A stretch of 64,000 bases of DNA. It comes from Paenibacillus sp. TCA20 (lineage in GTDB: Bacteria > Bacillota > Bacilli > Paenibacillales > Paenibacillaceae). The stretch is from positions 310,007 to 374,006 of the forward strand of contig NZ_BBIW01000002.1 of assembly GCF_000732325.1 (NCBI RefSeq). Direction: 5' to 3'. Positions within the stretch are counted from its first letter, which is position 1; every line of letters begins with the position of its first letter. This document shows positions 17,846 through 27,190 of this stretch, one piece after another. The position numbers and the translations under genes were made by a program. A model generated the notes under the pieces. It saw only the letters and a program-made list of their open reading frames with translations. It ran no database searches and was not told where the DNA came from.

Positions 17846-18625
17846 TCACATATAAGTCTGACGCCGATATTCATTCGGAGTAACCCCATACTCCTTTTTG
17901 AAGACGCGGTAAAATGAACGCAGGCTGTTAAACCCTGAATCAAAAGCGATATCGGTTACGGCATCCGTCGTCGATCTAAGCAGCATATGGGCAAAAGCCG
18001 CTCGCAAACCATTGATATAATCACGGAAGGAGACATGAAACTGCTCTGAAAAGATTCGGGAAATAAGATATTTATTAATGGCAAGCTCTTGCTCTAACAC
18101 ATCCAATGTAAGGGGTTCCAAAAAATGACGATCGATATAAGCTAGAATTTTCTGAACCTTGTCAACCTCCTTCAAATATTCCACTCTCCGCAAGGAAAGT
18201 AACGGCATCGCATGTCCTAGAATGACCGAGGTATAGGCCTTCAGCAGGCGCTGCTCGCCATGTTCTTTATAGAGATGGTATAGCGTCCACATCACTTGAG
18301 TCAGTAATTCATTCTCGGTAATCAAAGGACGACTCGGAGCATAGTGAAGCAGATCTCCCGTATAATCCCCAGGAAAAGAAGCATCGAAGAAGATGAGCAT
18401 CATTTCGCTGTTCTCATTGGTCCTATAGCTGTGAGGCTGATTAGGAAAAATCAGGAGCATATCTCCTGTCGTGAGCAAATACGTATCACGGTTGATATTC
18501 GCTTGAATGCTTCCCGAGAGAAGCATGGCGATCTCAACGTTCTTGTGCAGATGAAGAGGATACGTGTTATTCCTGGATATGAATGCATGAAACTGCTTGT
18601 CACGCTGCTGATATTTAATCTTCAT
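17846..18625 (-). CDS. AraC-family transcriptional regulator with cupin sensor domain
   Basis: The protein is about 259 residues from ATG 18625, with GGAGGG 7 bases upstream. The N-terminal cupin-like barrel (HLHKNVEIAMLLSGSI, TGDMLLIFPNQPHSYR) probably binds a sugar. The C-terminal AraC domain has two helix-turn-helices: INKYLISRIFSEQFHVSFRD (about 195) and VTDIAFDSGFNSLRSFYR (about 229) with the family ending KKEYGVTPNEYRR. It is divergent from the pectate lyase gene, with about 275 bases between starts, so it probably controls pectin utilisation. A 22-bp tandem duplication lies immediately upstream of its binding site. Confidence 0.88.
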   Translation of the reverse strand: MKIKYQQRDKQFHAFISRNNTYPLHLHKNVEIAMLLSGSIQANINRDTYLLTTGDMLLIFPNQPHSYRTNENSEMMLIFFDASFPGDYTGDLLHYAPSRPLITENELLTQVMWTLYHLYKEHGEQRLLKAYTSVILGHAMPLLSLRRVEYLKEVDKVQKILAYIDRHFLEPLTLDVLEQELAINKYLISRIFSEQFHVSFRDYINGLRAAFAHMLLRSTTDAVTDIAFDSGFNSLRSFYRVFKKEYGVTPNEYRRQTYM

Positions 18626-18638
18626 ATTCGATCCCTCC

Positions 18639-18682
18639 AACACAGTATAGAAGCACCTGCAACACAGTATAGAAGCACCTGC
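18639..18682. repeat. Exact 22-bp tandem repeat upstream of araC-type gene
   Basis: The unit AACACAGTATAGAAGCACCT plus GC occurs twice in perfect succession (18639-18660 and 18661-18682), ending 14 bases before the regulator's ATG and overlapping its 5' leader. It could be a slippage product or a doubled binding site. Confidence 0.9.
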
Positions 18683-18900
18683 AAATTCTGCATCTCACAC
18701 TAACCAAAACATAATATGTATTTGCGCCTGAGCACAAGAGAAAAGATCAATTTTTGGCACGAAAGCGCAAAATTGTGGCAGGTAAATATCTTCCAAAAGT
18801 CTTAAAGTATATAGGTGTAAGGAAGATCGATAAGGAGGAGTGAATTCACATACGGAAGCTTTTGACTAATAAAATTGAACCGGAGGGAGACAAATTGCAA

Positions 18901-21432
18901 ATGAAATCAAATCATAAGCGATTCAAAGGATTAATGTCTATCGGCTTGAGTTTTTCGGTAGCGCTTTCAATTATGAGTGTCCAACCCCCTACTGTTGCCA
19001 TGGCTCTTGAGGCCACTAAGAAGCCTGTTCCTGATGCCTCTGTTCTTGCATTTCCGGGTGCGGAAGGCGGCGGTGCTTATGCAACAGGCGGCCGGGGTGG
19101 AGATGTATACATCGTGACTAACCTAGAAGATTATAAGGAAAATGAGGAGCCGATTGAAGGCTCGCTGCGGTACGGTATTTTATCCACGCCGCAAGAAGGA
19201 CGCACCATCGTCTTTCATGTTTCCGGTACGATTGAGCTTGAGAGTTCCTTGCGCTTAAACAATATTAAAAATTTGACGATTGCAGGCCAAACTGCCTCTG
19301 GTAATGGTATAACGATTGCGGGCTGGGATACAAATATCAGCAATTCAGAAAACATCATCATTCGTTACCTATCCTTTAGGCCCGGTGCTACCAACGTATT
19401 GAACGGCAGTGATTCCATGGATGCACTCTGGGGCAGAGACAATAACCAATTTATAATTGACCACTGCTCCTTCAGCTGGAACACCGATGAGACCTTGTCG
19501 TTATACCGAGGTGAGAATGGGACCGTTCAGTGGTCGATCATCTCCGAAAGTCTGACGCTATCTGGACATTCCAAGGGCAGACATGGCTATGGCGGTATTG
19601 CCGGCGGTGACAAAACGACATTCCATCACAATCTTTACACGAGTCATACGTCCAGAAACCCCAGACTCGGGGGTGGATATGCAGGTAAAGCAGATAAGGA
19701 CCATGTGGCCGTTGTCCAATTTGCTAACAATGTAATTTACAATTGGGGCTTTAACGGCACATATGGTGGCGGCTTCAATTTCACGAATTTTATGAACAAT
19801 ATTGAAATTGCAGGGCCCGGCACGAGGGATAATGTAACCGATCGAGTCATTGATGCTGGAGAGTCCGGCAAGCTTGGCGGCTTCTATATTTCAGGTAACC
19901 GGATCAACGGTAAGCCCACCGGCTTGCTGGATGGTTCTTCGGCTTATGTAAAGAGCTCCGGTGATTCAAGCGGTGATCAGTTAACGACATTTGCAGCCGA
20001 GCCTTATTTATCCGCGGACAGCACAGGAGTTAATCATGGCGTTACGAACAAGGGCTTTGACCAGCATGTCCTCCATGGAGTAGTCGATGCCAATGGGCAT
20101 TTGCTAAACACCATTCTTCGTCAGGCCGGAGCAACGTACCCCCGCCGAGATGCCATCGATGCTCGGATTGTAGCCGAAGTAGAGCAAGGTCTCGGAAGAT
20201 ATATCAATACGGAGCACGAGGTTGGTGGATATATTAGCAGCTTCGGTGTCATCGAAGATCAGCATTCGGATGGATATGATTCCAACCTTAATGGAATTGA
20301 AGACAAGTGGGAGAAGAAGAACAAAATCTGGGGTGTTGAGGATGCATATAAGACCGTTACGCGTTCAGGCTATACTTGGCTCGAGCTATATATAAACAGC
20401 CTGGTCGATATGGAGCATGCTGCGGAGAACCCTGAAGCGAAGCTCCAAGCCCCTTCTAATAATGAGCAATTTAAGCTCGGAGAACCCATTCAGGTTAGAG
20501 TCAATGCTGCCTCCAAGTTTAAGCACAAAATCAAGAACGTTGCAATATATAACGGTTCTGAGTATCTTGGAGACGCTGTGAAGAAAGGAAATACGTATCA
20601 GTACACGATCAAGGGACTGAAGGATGCTTCTTACTTTATCTCTGCCCGAGTGACCGATTCAGAGGGTCATGAGACACAAACAACAGCTGCCAGTATTCAT
20701 GTGAATACGAGCGATCACACGCTTGATCAAGCCGGCTGGTCTTCGAAGGACATCGGTTCACCAGATCTCAGAGGTTCGGGCAGTATATCCGATGGGATTC
20801 TGACGGTAAAAGGGAACGGTAAACTTGGCAAAAGCGAAGGCAGCAGTGAACGGTCACCTGAGCGAGACGCTGCGAAGGATGATTTCCAATATGTGTACAA
20901 GAAGTTGAGTGGCGATATGGAGCTTACCGCAAAACTGGAAGACATCGGCTCAATTGATAACCACGCTTTTACCGGACTTATGATTCGTGAGGATCTCCGT
21001 AGGGACAGCGCTGCGGCGGCACTTGGTCTATCTTGGGTGAAGCTGTCGAAGGACACCAGCTGGTCAGCTTATCTCGCCGGAAGAAATCAGACAGGAGCCC
21101 CATTTGATGAGCTGACTGAGACGCTGGATAGTCCAGCGGCAGCTGAATCTGCCGGTATCCAGTTGTTAGCCGACATTCCTTTCAAAGTCAACGGTGTCTC
21201 TCAGGGTTACTGGCTCAAGCTTGGCCGTAAGGGCGACACTTTCTATGCTTATGGTTCTACGAACGGAGCTGACTGGAGCAATATCGGAGAAAAGACTGTT
21301 GCCATGCCGGACTCCGTCTATGTCGGCTTTGCCGTTGACAGTAATGATGTTGCTAATGAAATTGAACAGTTGAATTATGCAAAATTCTCTAATCTTTCCT
21401 TGACCGAGGGCTTTGAACCTATAACTGATTAG
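18901..21432 (+). CDS. Secreted pectate lyase (PL1-like) with Ig-like and C-terminal lectin-like domains
   Basis: The protein is 843 residues from ATG 18901, with GGAGGGAG at 18882-18889. An in-frame TTG start further upstream is not supported. The signal peptide is KRFKGLMSIGLSFSVALSI..VAMA. The right-handed beta-helix lyase domain spans about 45-430: FPGAEGGGAYATGGRGG, GSLRYGIL, TIAGQTASGNGITIAGW, NIIIRYLSFRPG, FIIDHCSFSWNTDET, HHNLYTSHTSRNPRL. The Asn/Asp/Arg positions match Ca-dependent pectate lyases that split polygalacturonate by beta-elimination. An Ig-like domain follows (about 515-605), then a jelly-roll-like C-terminal domain (about 620-835) of the kind found in pectinases. It is likely induced through the divergent AraC regulator. 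Confidence 0.9.
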   Translation: MKSNHKRFKGLMSIGLSFSVALSIMSVQPPTVAMALEATKKPVPDASVLAFPGAEGGGAYATGGRGGDVYIVTNLEDYKENEEPIEGSLRYGILSTPQEGRTIVFHVSGTIELESSLRLNNIKNLTIAGQTASGNGITIAGWDTNISNSENIIIRYLSFRPGATNVLNGSDSMDALWGRDNNQFIIDHCSFSWNTDETLSLYRGENGTVQWSIISESLTLSGHSKGRHGYGGIAGGDKTTFHHNLYTSHTSRNPRLGGGYAGKADKDHVAVVQFANNVIYNWGFNGTYGGGFNFTNFMNNIEIAGPGTRDNVTDRVIDAGESGKLGGFYISGNRINGKPTGLLDGSSAYVKSSGDSSGDQLTTFAAEPYLSADSTGVNHGVTNKGFDQHVLHGVVDANGHLLNTILRQAGATYPRRDAIDARIVAEVEQGLGRYINTEHEVGGYISSFGVIEDQHSDGYDSNLNGIEDKWEKKNKIWGVEDAYKTVTRSGYTWLELYINSLVDMEHAAENPEAKLQAPSNNEQFKLGEPIQVRVNAASKFKHKIKNVAIYNGSEYLGDAVKKGNTYQYTIKGLKDASYFISARVTDSEGHETQTTAASIHVNTSDHTLDQAGWSSKDIGSPDLRGSGSISDGILTVKGNGKLGKSEGSSERSPERDAAKDDFQYVYKKLSGDMELTAKLEDIGSIDNHAFTGLMIREDLRRDSAAAALGLSWVKLSKDTSWSAYLAGRNQTGAPFDELTETLDSPAAAESAGIQLLADIPFKVNGVSQGYWLKLGRKGDTFYAYGSTNGADWSNIGEKTVAMPDSVYVGFAVDSNDVANEIEQLNYAKFSNLSLTEGFEPITD

Positions 21433-21470
21433 CTGATGAAGCCATCATATAATTCTTGTTCCTATTTGCA

Positions 21471-21508
21471 AAGCGCCGGGTGTGAGTTACAAGCACCGGC
21501 GCTTTTTT
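21471..21508 (+). terminator. Terminator of pectate lyase gene
   Basis: AAGCGCCGGGTG and CACCGGCGCTT pair with one bulge, followed by TTTTTT. It begins 39 bases after the stop at 21432. A second hairpin (21522-21551) without U-run lies just beyond it. Confidence 0.9.
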
Positions 21509-21599
21509 ATTATGAACAAACACAAATAGCCGCAAATAAGCGGCTATTGTGGTCATTATTTATTTTACATTCGAATCCATATATATTCCGGATTTATGA

Positions 21600-22706
21600 C
21601 TAGTTATCCAGCGTATATAGTGGAAGATCTGCTGGAAGTGATGCCGGGCGCTCACAAGTACTCTTCATCGTGTAGTGATGACCGTCATCTGATGCGTCAT
21701 GGAAGGCCCACATGGCTTCAAGGACATGATAGGCGAGCTCACCGCTGGCCCGGTGTTCACGTCCACTCCGAATGGCATACGCCATATCTGCCGGTCCAAT
21801 TCCCCGGGTGTTCTGATCGTAGCCTGGCAATAGCTCAACCTCCTGCCAATCCTGCTCTCCCATGCGCTTCAGCAGTACAGGTCCGCCGAACGTATTCGGA
21901 TCCGGCACACGAAGTGTCCCCTCAGTTCCGTAAATCTCAATATTAGGGAGCTGGCTTCCTCCAAAAATATCAAAGCTGGTTACAATGGTGCCGATTGCGC
22001 CTTGCTCAAACCGAAGCAAACCTGCGACATGGGTAGGAATTTCTACCTTGATCTTCTGACCGTACTTCTTCTCGCTGCTGATCGTACGTTCATCAAGTGC
22101 CTTACCTGTCATCCCTGTGATACTTGAGATCGGACCCAGCAGTTGAATGAGTGCAGTCAGGTAGTAGGGCCCCATATCAAACATCGGGCCTCCCCCTTTG
22201 GCATAGTAAAATTCAGGGTCCGGATGCCAGAATTCATGACCACGACTCATCATAAAAGCGGTCGCCGCTACAGGTGTGCCGATAAGCCCCTCTTCGATTA
22301 TTTTCAATGAGGTTTGAATGCCTGTGCCAAAGAAGGTTTCGGGTGCAGAACCAACGAGCAGTCCCTTCTCCTTCGCAGCCCGAAGTACCGCAGCCCCCTC
22401 TTCCCGGGTAACCGCCAGAGGCTTCTCGACATACACATGCTTGCCCGCTTCTATTGCCTGCAGACAAACATCCGCATGCACGGCAGGAATCGTCAGATTG
22501 ATAACCAGCTCAATCTCGGGATCATTCAGCAGCTCCTGAACGCTGACCGCTCTTGGTATACCGTATGTCTTGGCCTGCTCTTCTGCTCTTGACAGGTCAA
22601 GGTCAGCACAGGCCACCAATTCAAGACATTCGAATTTATTACAGTTCTCCATGTAGATGCTGCTGATTTTACCGCAGCCGATAATACCCACCTTCACTTT
22701 ATCCAT
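21600..22706 (-). CDS. Gfo/Idh/MocA-family oxidoreductase
   Basis: The protein is 368 residues from ATG 22706 (AGGGAG 11 bases upstream; an in-frame TTG earlier lies on the site). The N-terminal Rossmann fold starts VKVGIIGCGKISSIY (GxGxxx) and carries CADLD after strand 2. The family signature VEKPLAV (about 91-97) contains the EKP motif. The C-terminal alpha/beta domain has FYYAKGGGPMFDMGPYY, the usual site of the catalytic His/Asp region. It is an NAD(P)-dependent sugar or inositol dehydrogenase; the exact sugar is unknown. It is the last gene of the LacI-controlled operon. Confidence 0.85.
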   Translation of the reverse strand: MDKVKVGIIGCGKISSIYMENCNKFECLELVACADLDLSRAEEQAKTYGIPRAVSVQELLNDPEIELVINLTIPAVHADVCLQAIEAGKHVYVEKPLAVTREEGAAVLRAAKEKGLLVGSAPETFFGTGIQTSLKIIEEGLIGTPVAATAFMMSRGHEFWHPDPEFYYAKGGGPMFDMGPYYLTALIQLLGPISSITGMTGKALDERTISSEKKYGQKIKVEIPTHVAGLLRFEQGAIGTIVTSFDIFGGSQLPNIEIYGTEGTLRVPDPNTFGGPVLLKRMGEQDWQEVELLPGYDQNTRGIGPADMAYAIRSGREHRASGELAYHVLEAMWAFHDASDDGHHYTMKSTCERPASLPADLPLYTLDN

Positions 22707-22745
22707 CGAATGTTGTTCTCCCTTCAACCTGTGTAAGGTCTCGTA

Positions 22746-23468
22746 TTAGATCTGACTATCGCCCATGCCTGTATATTGTATCGCCTTACCTTGCTTAGCC
22801 GCTGCTGCTTGCTTGCCCTCTGCAGCCCACAAGAATCCGCGGACCATGATTTCTTTGACCTGTGGCATTTCCACAATATCCGCGTGATGGCCAAGCGAGT
22901 TGTAGAACACTCTGCCTTGTCCCCAGCGCTTCGTCCATACGACAGGCATATCAACTGCACCGTTCGTAGAATGCGGCCCCTCTACAATCGGGAATCTTGT
23001 CGTAGCCAGCACTTCGACAGCGGGGTCGATGTGGAGATAATACTGTTCACTTTTCACTTGGAAATCTTCAATACCAGCAAGCAGTGTACTGGAGCTGTTC
23101 TTGATATTTACCATATACTCCACGCCGTCATTCCCCGGATGTGCTACCCACTGGCCACCCGTCATAAACTGCCAGTCAACATTCGTGCGGAAGGCATCAC
23201 ACATTCCTCCATGGAGTCCTGCAAGTCCCACCCCTTCCATGACAGCTGTTGAAACGTTGCTTGCGAGGTCCTTCTCAATCTCACCCATAGTCCAGCAGGG
23301 AATAATGAGATCTAGAGCCTTCAGCTTCTCCGCATCACGATATGCTTCAAGTGTATTCGCTACTTCCACCTCGAAATTTTGCTCCGTCAGCCATGCTTTA
23401 AACAATGCTGATACCTGCTCCGGCTCGTGGCCGTCCCAGCCGCCCCATACGATCAGTGCTTTTTTCAT
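22746..23468 (-). CDS. ThuA-like domain protein
   Basis: The protein is 240 residues. The ThuA (trehalose utilisation) fold is related to class I glutamine amidotransferases. Recognisable parts are ALIVWGGWDGHEP at the N-terminus, VGLAGLHGGMCDAFR (about 88-102), and WTKRWGQGRVFYNSLGHHAD (about 181-200) near the end. The nucleophile cysteine of true amidotransferases is not at the elbow, as usual for ThuA. It is probably involved in metabolism of a ketosugar or disaccharide together with the two flanking Gfo/Idh/MocA enzymes. Confidence 0.85.
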   Translation of the reverse strand: MKKALIVWGGWDGHEPEQVSALFKAWLTEQNFEVEVANTLEAYRDAEKLKALDLIIPCWTMGEIEKDLASNVSTAVMEGVGLAGLHGGMCDAFRTNVDWQFMTGGQWVAHPGNDGVEYMVNIKNSSSTLLAGIEDFQVKSEQYYLHIDPAVEVLATTRFPIVEGPHSTNGAVDMPVVWTKRWGQGRVFYNSLGHHADIVEMPQVKEIMVRGFLWAAEGKQAAAAKQGKAIQYTGMGDSQI

Positions 23469-23563
23469 CCTGATACACTCTCCTTAAACGTTATTAGATT
23501 AAATCGTGGATTCGTGTAAAACAAAATTTGACCTATACTTTGGTCATATAGATTTCTAAACGA

Positions 23564-24733
23564 TTAGTCTTCAGCCATTTCAGACAGTGTCACCCAGCGG
23601 CGCTCTTCCACCGAGCGCTCTACCGCTTCAAGAACCGCCTGGCAGGCAACTCCATCATGGAAATTCGGTACAGGCTGTCTGTCTTCTTCAATCGCATTCA
23701 TAAACTCCACTACTTCATGAGTGAAGGTGTGATCAAATCCAATCGGATGCCCTGTCGGCCACCATGCCTCCGCATACTTGTGAACCCCATCTGTCGCCAT
23801 GACTCGGCGGAAGCCCTGCACATCCTCTGCATCATTTACAAAGTAAACCTCAAGCTCATTCATCCGTTCAAAATCAAACTTTACGCTGCCCAGGCTGCCA
23901 TTAATTTCAAACGAGTTGGTGCTGCGATGACCCGCCGCAAAGCGAGTTGCCTCAAAGCTGCCGATGGCACCGCTTTCAAACCGGGCTAGGAACAGTGTCG
24001 CATCATCGACGGTTACAGGTCCTTTTTCCGTGTTGCTATTCCCCTTCGCAGTTAGTCCTGTCATCTCCGATGCAATCGGACGCTCCTTGATGAAGGTCTC
24101 GCTCATACCGATAACCTCTGTAAATTCTCCAACCAAATAGCGAGCCATATCAATCAAGTGCGCTCCCAGATCGCCGTGTGAACCAGATCCAGCAATTTCC
24201 TTCTGGAGTCTCCAGACGAGCGGGAATTCAGGGTCCAAGATCCAGTCCTGCAGGAAATTCGCTCTGAAATGATAAATCTTCCCCAGTCTGCCGCTCTCCA
24301 CAAGATCCTTGGCCAGCTGAACGGCCGGTGAGAAACGATAGTTAAAGCCAATCATATGCTTGATGCCTGCAGTTTCGGCCGCTTCCAGCATTTCACGGGA
24401 ATCCTTAAGATTCAAGGCAAGCGGCTTTTCGCAGAAAATATGCTTGCCTGCCTGCGCTGCAGCAATGGCAATTTCTTTGTGGACATCACTTGGCGCATTG
24501 ATATCGATAAGGTCAATATCTTCTCTAGTCACAAGCTCTCTCCAGTCGGTCACACTCTCCTGCCAGCCGAACTGCTCCTGTGCTTCCTTCACTCCCTTGG
24601 GATCACGGCCGCAAATAACCGACATTTCAGGTTTCACGGCTTGGGGGAAGAACATAGGGACACTGCGATACGCATTGCTGTGCGCCTTACCCATAAATTT
24701 ATAACCAATCATACCTACGCGAACAGAACTCAT
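23564..24733 (-). CDS. Gfo/Idh/MocA-family oxidoreductase
   Basis: The protein is 389 residues. The ATG at 24733 has AGGAGG before it. The Rossmann motif is VRVGMIGYKFMGKAHS, with the signature FCEKPLALN (about 91-99, EKP). The C-terminal domain includes GSGSHGDLGAHLIDMARYL with the conserved HxxDxxxY-like region. It lies 4 bases after the LacI regulator stop. It is an NAD(P)-dependent dehydrogenase of a sugar or polyol. It differs substantially from the second family member at 21600-22706, so they likely perform different steps, for example oxidation and re-reduction around an epimerisation. Confidence 0.87.
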   Translation of the reverse strand: MSSVRVGMIGYKFMGKAHSNAYRSVPMFFPQAVKPEMSVICGRDPKGVKEAQEQFGWQESVTDWRELVTREDIDLIDINAPSDVHKEIAIAAAQAGKHIFCEKPLALNLKDSREMLEAAETAGIKHMIGFNYRFSPAVQLAKDLVESGRLGKIYHFRANFLQDWILDPEFPLVWRLQKEIAGSGSHGDLGAHLIDMARYLVGEFTEVIGMSETFIKERPIASEMTGLTAKGNSNTEKGPVTVDDATLFLARFESGAIGSFEATRFAAGHRSTNSFEINGSLGSVKFDFERMNELEVYFVNDAEDVQGFRRVMATDGVHKYAEAWWPTGHPIGFDHTFTHEVVEFMNAIEEDRQPVPNFHDGVACQAVLEAVERSVEERRWVTLSEMAED

Positions 24734-24737
24734 GAAA

Positions 24738-25805
24738 TTACCCTCCTGTACGTTTTTTGGATGAATCTCGAACGATTAGTTCAGCTTGTAACAAATATCT
24801 GGGATGCTCCTTGAACACCTCGGCCCCATTGGATGAATCTTCACATGCCGTCAGCATCAGTCGTGCAGCCAGCTCCCCCATCTCATAAAATGGGACTCTG
24901 ACACTGCTGAGCGGAGGTACACAAATGTCTGCAGAATCCGAATCATCGTAACCGACAATTGCGGGAAAACGCTCTTGATCCGGGAGTAATTCCCGCAGCC
25001 TCTGAAGCAGACCAACAGCCATCCGATCATTGGCTACAAAGACGGCATCTACCTCATCGATCCTCTTCGCAATGTCATCACCTATGGCATAGCCGCTTCG
25101 TCTGCCAAAATTCCCTTCAAATAGAAGTCTGTCATCCGGTTCAAGCCCCCGCTGCTGAAGCGCTTTCTCAAAACCCTTGAAACGATCCAGACTGTTCGAA
25201 TACGTGAGTGGTCCGTTCAGGAATGCAATACTGCGATAACCCTGATCCATTAAGTGCTCGACAGCCATTCGGCTTCCTTCCTCATGATCCACATCCACTT
25301 CCGGGAAATTCTCCCCATCAAAATGCTGGTTGACCACAATAAAGGGATGCCTTGCCTCCCGCAGCTTTCGTAGGGCTTCCCGCTCTCCCGGCTCATCCTT
25401 CGCACCGAGTACGACAAGAGCATCTACCTTCTGCATCCGGAAAAACGATTCATACTCCGGTGTATCCTCTCCGCTGCGAAACAGAACCAGAAGGTCATAG
25501 CCTTGCTCCCGCACCGTATTCCCCATTCCACTGAGAATTTCAGAGAAATAGTAGCTTGAGAACAGCCTTGCCTTCGGAATATAAGGCAGAACTACGCCAA
25601 TGTTCCCACTCTTTCGGCGGGCAAAGCTGCGTGCGAGATTACTGGGTACATAACCAAGCTGGTTGGCAGCATCCAGCACTCTGATCCGCGTCTCTTCCTT
25701 AATAGGTCCCACGCCATTCATTACACGGGAGACCGTTGCCTCGGATACACCCGCTAAATCAGCAACTTCTCTTCGTGTTGCAATAATAGATCCACTCATT
25801 TCCAT
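24738..25805 (-). CDS. LacI-family transcriptional repressor
   Basis: The protein is about 355 residues from ATG 25805 (25799 also possible). The open frame extends 29 codons upstream but runs through the promoter, so that extension is rejected. The N-terminal helix-turn-helix is ATRREVADLAGVSEATVSRV (about 8-27), with hinge helix PSNLARSFARRKS. The periplasmic-binding-like sensor core starts NIGVVLPYIP. It represses its own operon (two Gfo/Idh/MocA genes and thuA) through the palindrome at 25811-25826, with a sugar as probable inducer. It is transcribed first in the operon, 4 bases before the next gene. Confidence 0.9.
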   Translation of the reverse strand: MEMSGSIIATRREVADLAGVSEATVSRVMNGVGPIKEETRIRVLDAANQLGYVPSNLARSFARRKSGNIGVVLPYIPKARLFSSYYFSEILSGMGNTVREQGYDLLVLFRSGEDTPEYESFFRMQKVDALVVLGAKDEPGEREALRKLREARHPFIVVNQHFDGENFPEVDVDHEEGSRMAVEHLMDQGYRSIAFLNGPLTYSNSLDRFKGFEKALQQRGLEPDDRLLFEGNFGRRSGYAIGDDIAKRIDEVDAVFVANDRMAVGLLQRLRELLPDQERFPAIVGYDDSDSADICVPPLSSVRVPFYEMGELAARLMLTACEDSSNGAEVFKEHPRYLLQAELIVRDSSKKRTGG

Positions 25806-25810
25806 ATCTA

Positions 25811-25853
25811 ATGTACGCGCGTACATTTTCTCATGGAGAGGTTCGATTGTCAA
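25811..25853 (-). promoter_or_regulatory. Sigma-A promoter with LacI-type palindromic operator
   Basis: On the minus strand -35 TTGACA (25853-25848) is followed by 17 bases and an extended -10 TGAGAAAAT (hexamer 25830-25825). The perfect 16-bp palindrome ATGTACGCGCGTACAT (25826-25811) follows directly, covering the transcription start, with the central CG typical of LacI-family operators. The layout implies autorepression. Confidence 0.8.
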
Positions 25854-25975
25854 TTGATTTGATACATATTTTACAAAAAATAATACGCCCATGATCTCTA
25901 CCTGACCATGAAGTCATTTACAGGTGTTAGAGATTCGTGAGCGTATGTATGGACAACGGTAATGTTCTTTTTACA

Positions 25976-27055
25976 TCAGCTTTGCTTCAATGCTTCTTTT
26001 ACGGAGCCCGCAGCATTTTCCTCTTTACTCGCTTTGGACTGCTTCTTCAGCGTACTGCTAGGTGCAGATTCTGAGGACTGGGCTTGTCTGACTTTATGCA
26101 GCACCTCTTTGCCCGGAAGAAAATGCTGAGTTCTTATGTAGCGGATGGTTCGGGTCTTGGCTCTCATGACAATCGACTGCGTCTCGGCCCTGTCATCTGC
26201 CAGATATCTGACTCCGCCAAGAATTTCACCTGGAGTGACTCCCGTGGCTGCAAAAATGACATCGTCCTTACCGATCATATCCTCCATTGTCAGCACTCGA
26301 TAAGGCTCGGTAATTCCCATCTTCAAGCAGCGCTGATATTCATCTGCATTCGCAGGCATTAATCTGCCCTGGATTTCTCCTCCGAGGCAAGACAGCGCTG
26401 CAGCAGCCAGCACTCCTTCAGGCGCCCCTCCTGAACCGACATAAATATCAATCCCCGCTTCTGGAAATGCCGGTGCCATCGCTCCAGCCACATCTCCATC
26501 ACTCAAAAATTTAATTCGAACGCCTACTTTACGCAGCGTCTTAATGATGCTCTCATGGCGATCACGGTCTAGAATCATAACGGTTAGATCAGAGATATTC
26601 TTGTTTAACTCAGTGGCCGCTTTGCGCAGGGTGACATCAATCGGATCTTCAATACTTACTTTTCCGACCAGCGCTGGTCCGACAGCAAGCTTCTCCATAT
26701 ACATATCTGGAGCATGAAGCAAATTCCCTTTGCCTGCAACAGCGATAACAGATAACGCATTATTCAGTCCCTTGGCTACAATCTCGGTTCCTTCCAGCGG
26801 GTCCACAGCAACATCCACTTCCGGCCCCTCACTGTTTCCTACTTCTTCACCGATATACAGCATTGGAGCCTCATCCATTTCCCCTTCGCCAATGACTACC
26901 GTCCCTTTAATGGATACAGAGTCAAACATGGCGCGCATCGCCAGAGTGGCGGCCTCATCCGCACTATTCTTATCCCCCCTGCCCATCCAAGGAGCTGATG
27001 CCAATGCAGCTAGTTCTGTTACTCTGACTATCTCAAGCGCCAATTCACGTTCCAC
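25976..27055 (-). CDS. glpX: Class II fructose-1,6-bisphosphatase GlpX
   Basis: The protein is about 359 residues from GTG 27055; the family begins MERELALEIVRVTE, which matches this codon. An ATG 13 codons upstream has no binding site. Diagnostic motifs are WMGRGDKNSADEAA, VVIGEGEMDEAPMLYIGE, VAVDPLEGTE (metal-binding Asp/Glu), YVGSGGAPEGVLAAAAL and ATGVTPGEILGGV. It hydrolyses fructose 1,6-bisphosphate to fructose 6-phosphate in gluconeogenesis, with Mn or Mg. The last 30 residues are a low-complexity Ser/Lys/Ala tail beyond the family core. It is a single gene. Confidence 0.93.
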   Translation of the reverse strand: MERELALEIVRVTELAALASAPWMGRGDKNSADEAATLAMRAMFDSVSIKGTVVIGEGEMDEAPMLYIGEEVGNSEGPEVDVAVDPLEGTEIVAKGLNNALSVIAVAGKGNLLHAPDMYMEKLAVGPALVGKVSIEDPIDVTLRKAATELNKNISDLTVMILDRDRHESIIKTLRKVGVRIKFLSDGDVAGAMAPAFPEAGIDIYVGSGGAPEGVLAAAALSCLGGEIQGRLMPANADEYQRCLKMGITEPYRVLTMEDMIGKDDVIFAATGVTPGEILGGVRYLADDRAETQSIVMRAKTRTIRYIRTQHFLPGKEVLHKVRQAQSSESAPSSTLKKQSKASKEENAAGSVKEALKQS

Positions 27056-27190
27056 TTTGCTTCCACGCCCTTTCTCCCGTTTGAGTCTTATCATAATAGA
27101 ATAGGAAGCATAAATCTACCAATTCATCCCTTATTTTATAATGAAATGGATGAATTTTAAATGAATATTCCCCTTCATATAAGTGAAGTG

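Noticed and set aside
21522..21551. Hairpin AATAGCCGC/GCGGCTATT between convergent genes
   Set aside because: Could be the terminator of the 21600-22706 operon, but no U-run on either strand; not called as a terminator.
25806..25892. N-terminal 29-codon extension of the LacI-type gene
   Set aside because: It contains the -35/-10 and operator, so cannot be translated from the mapped promoter.
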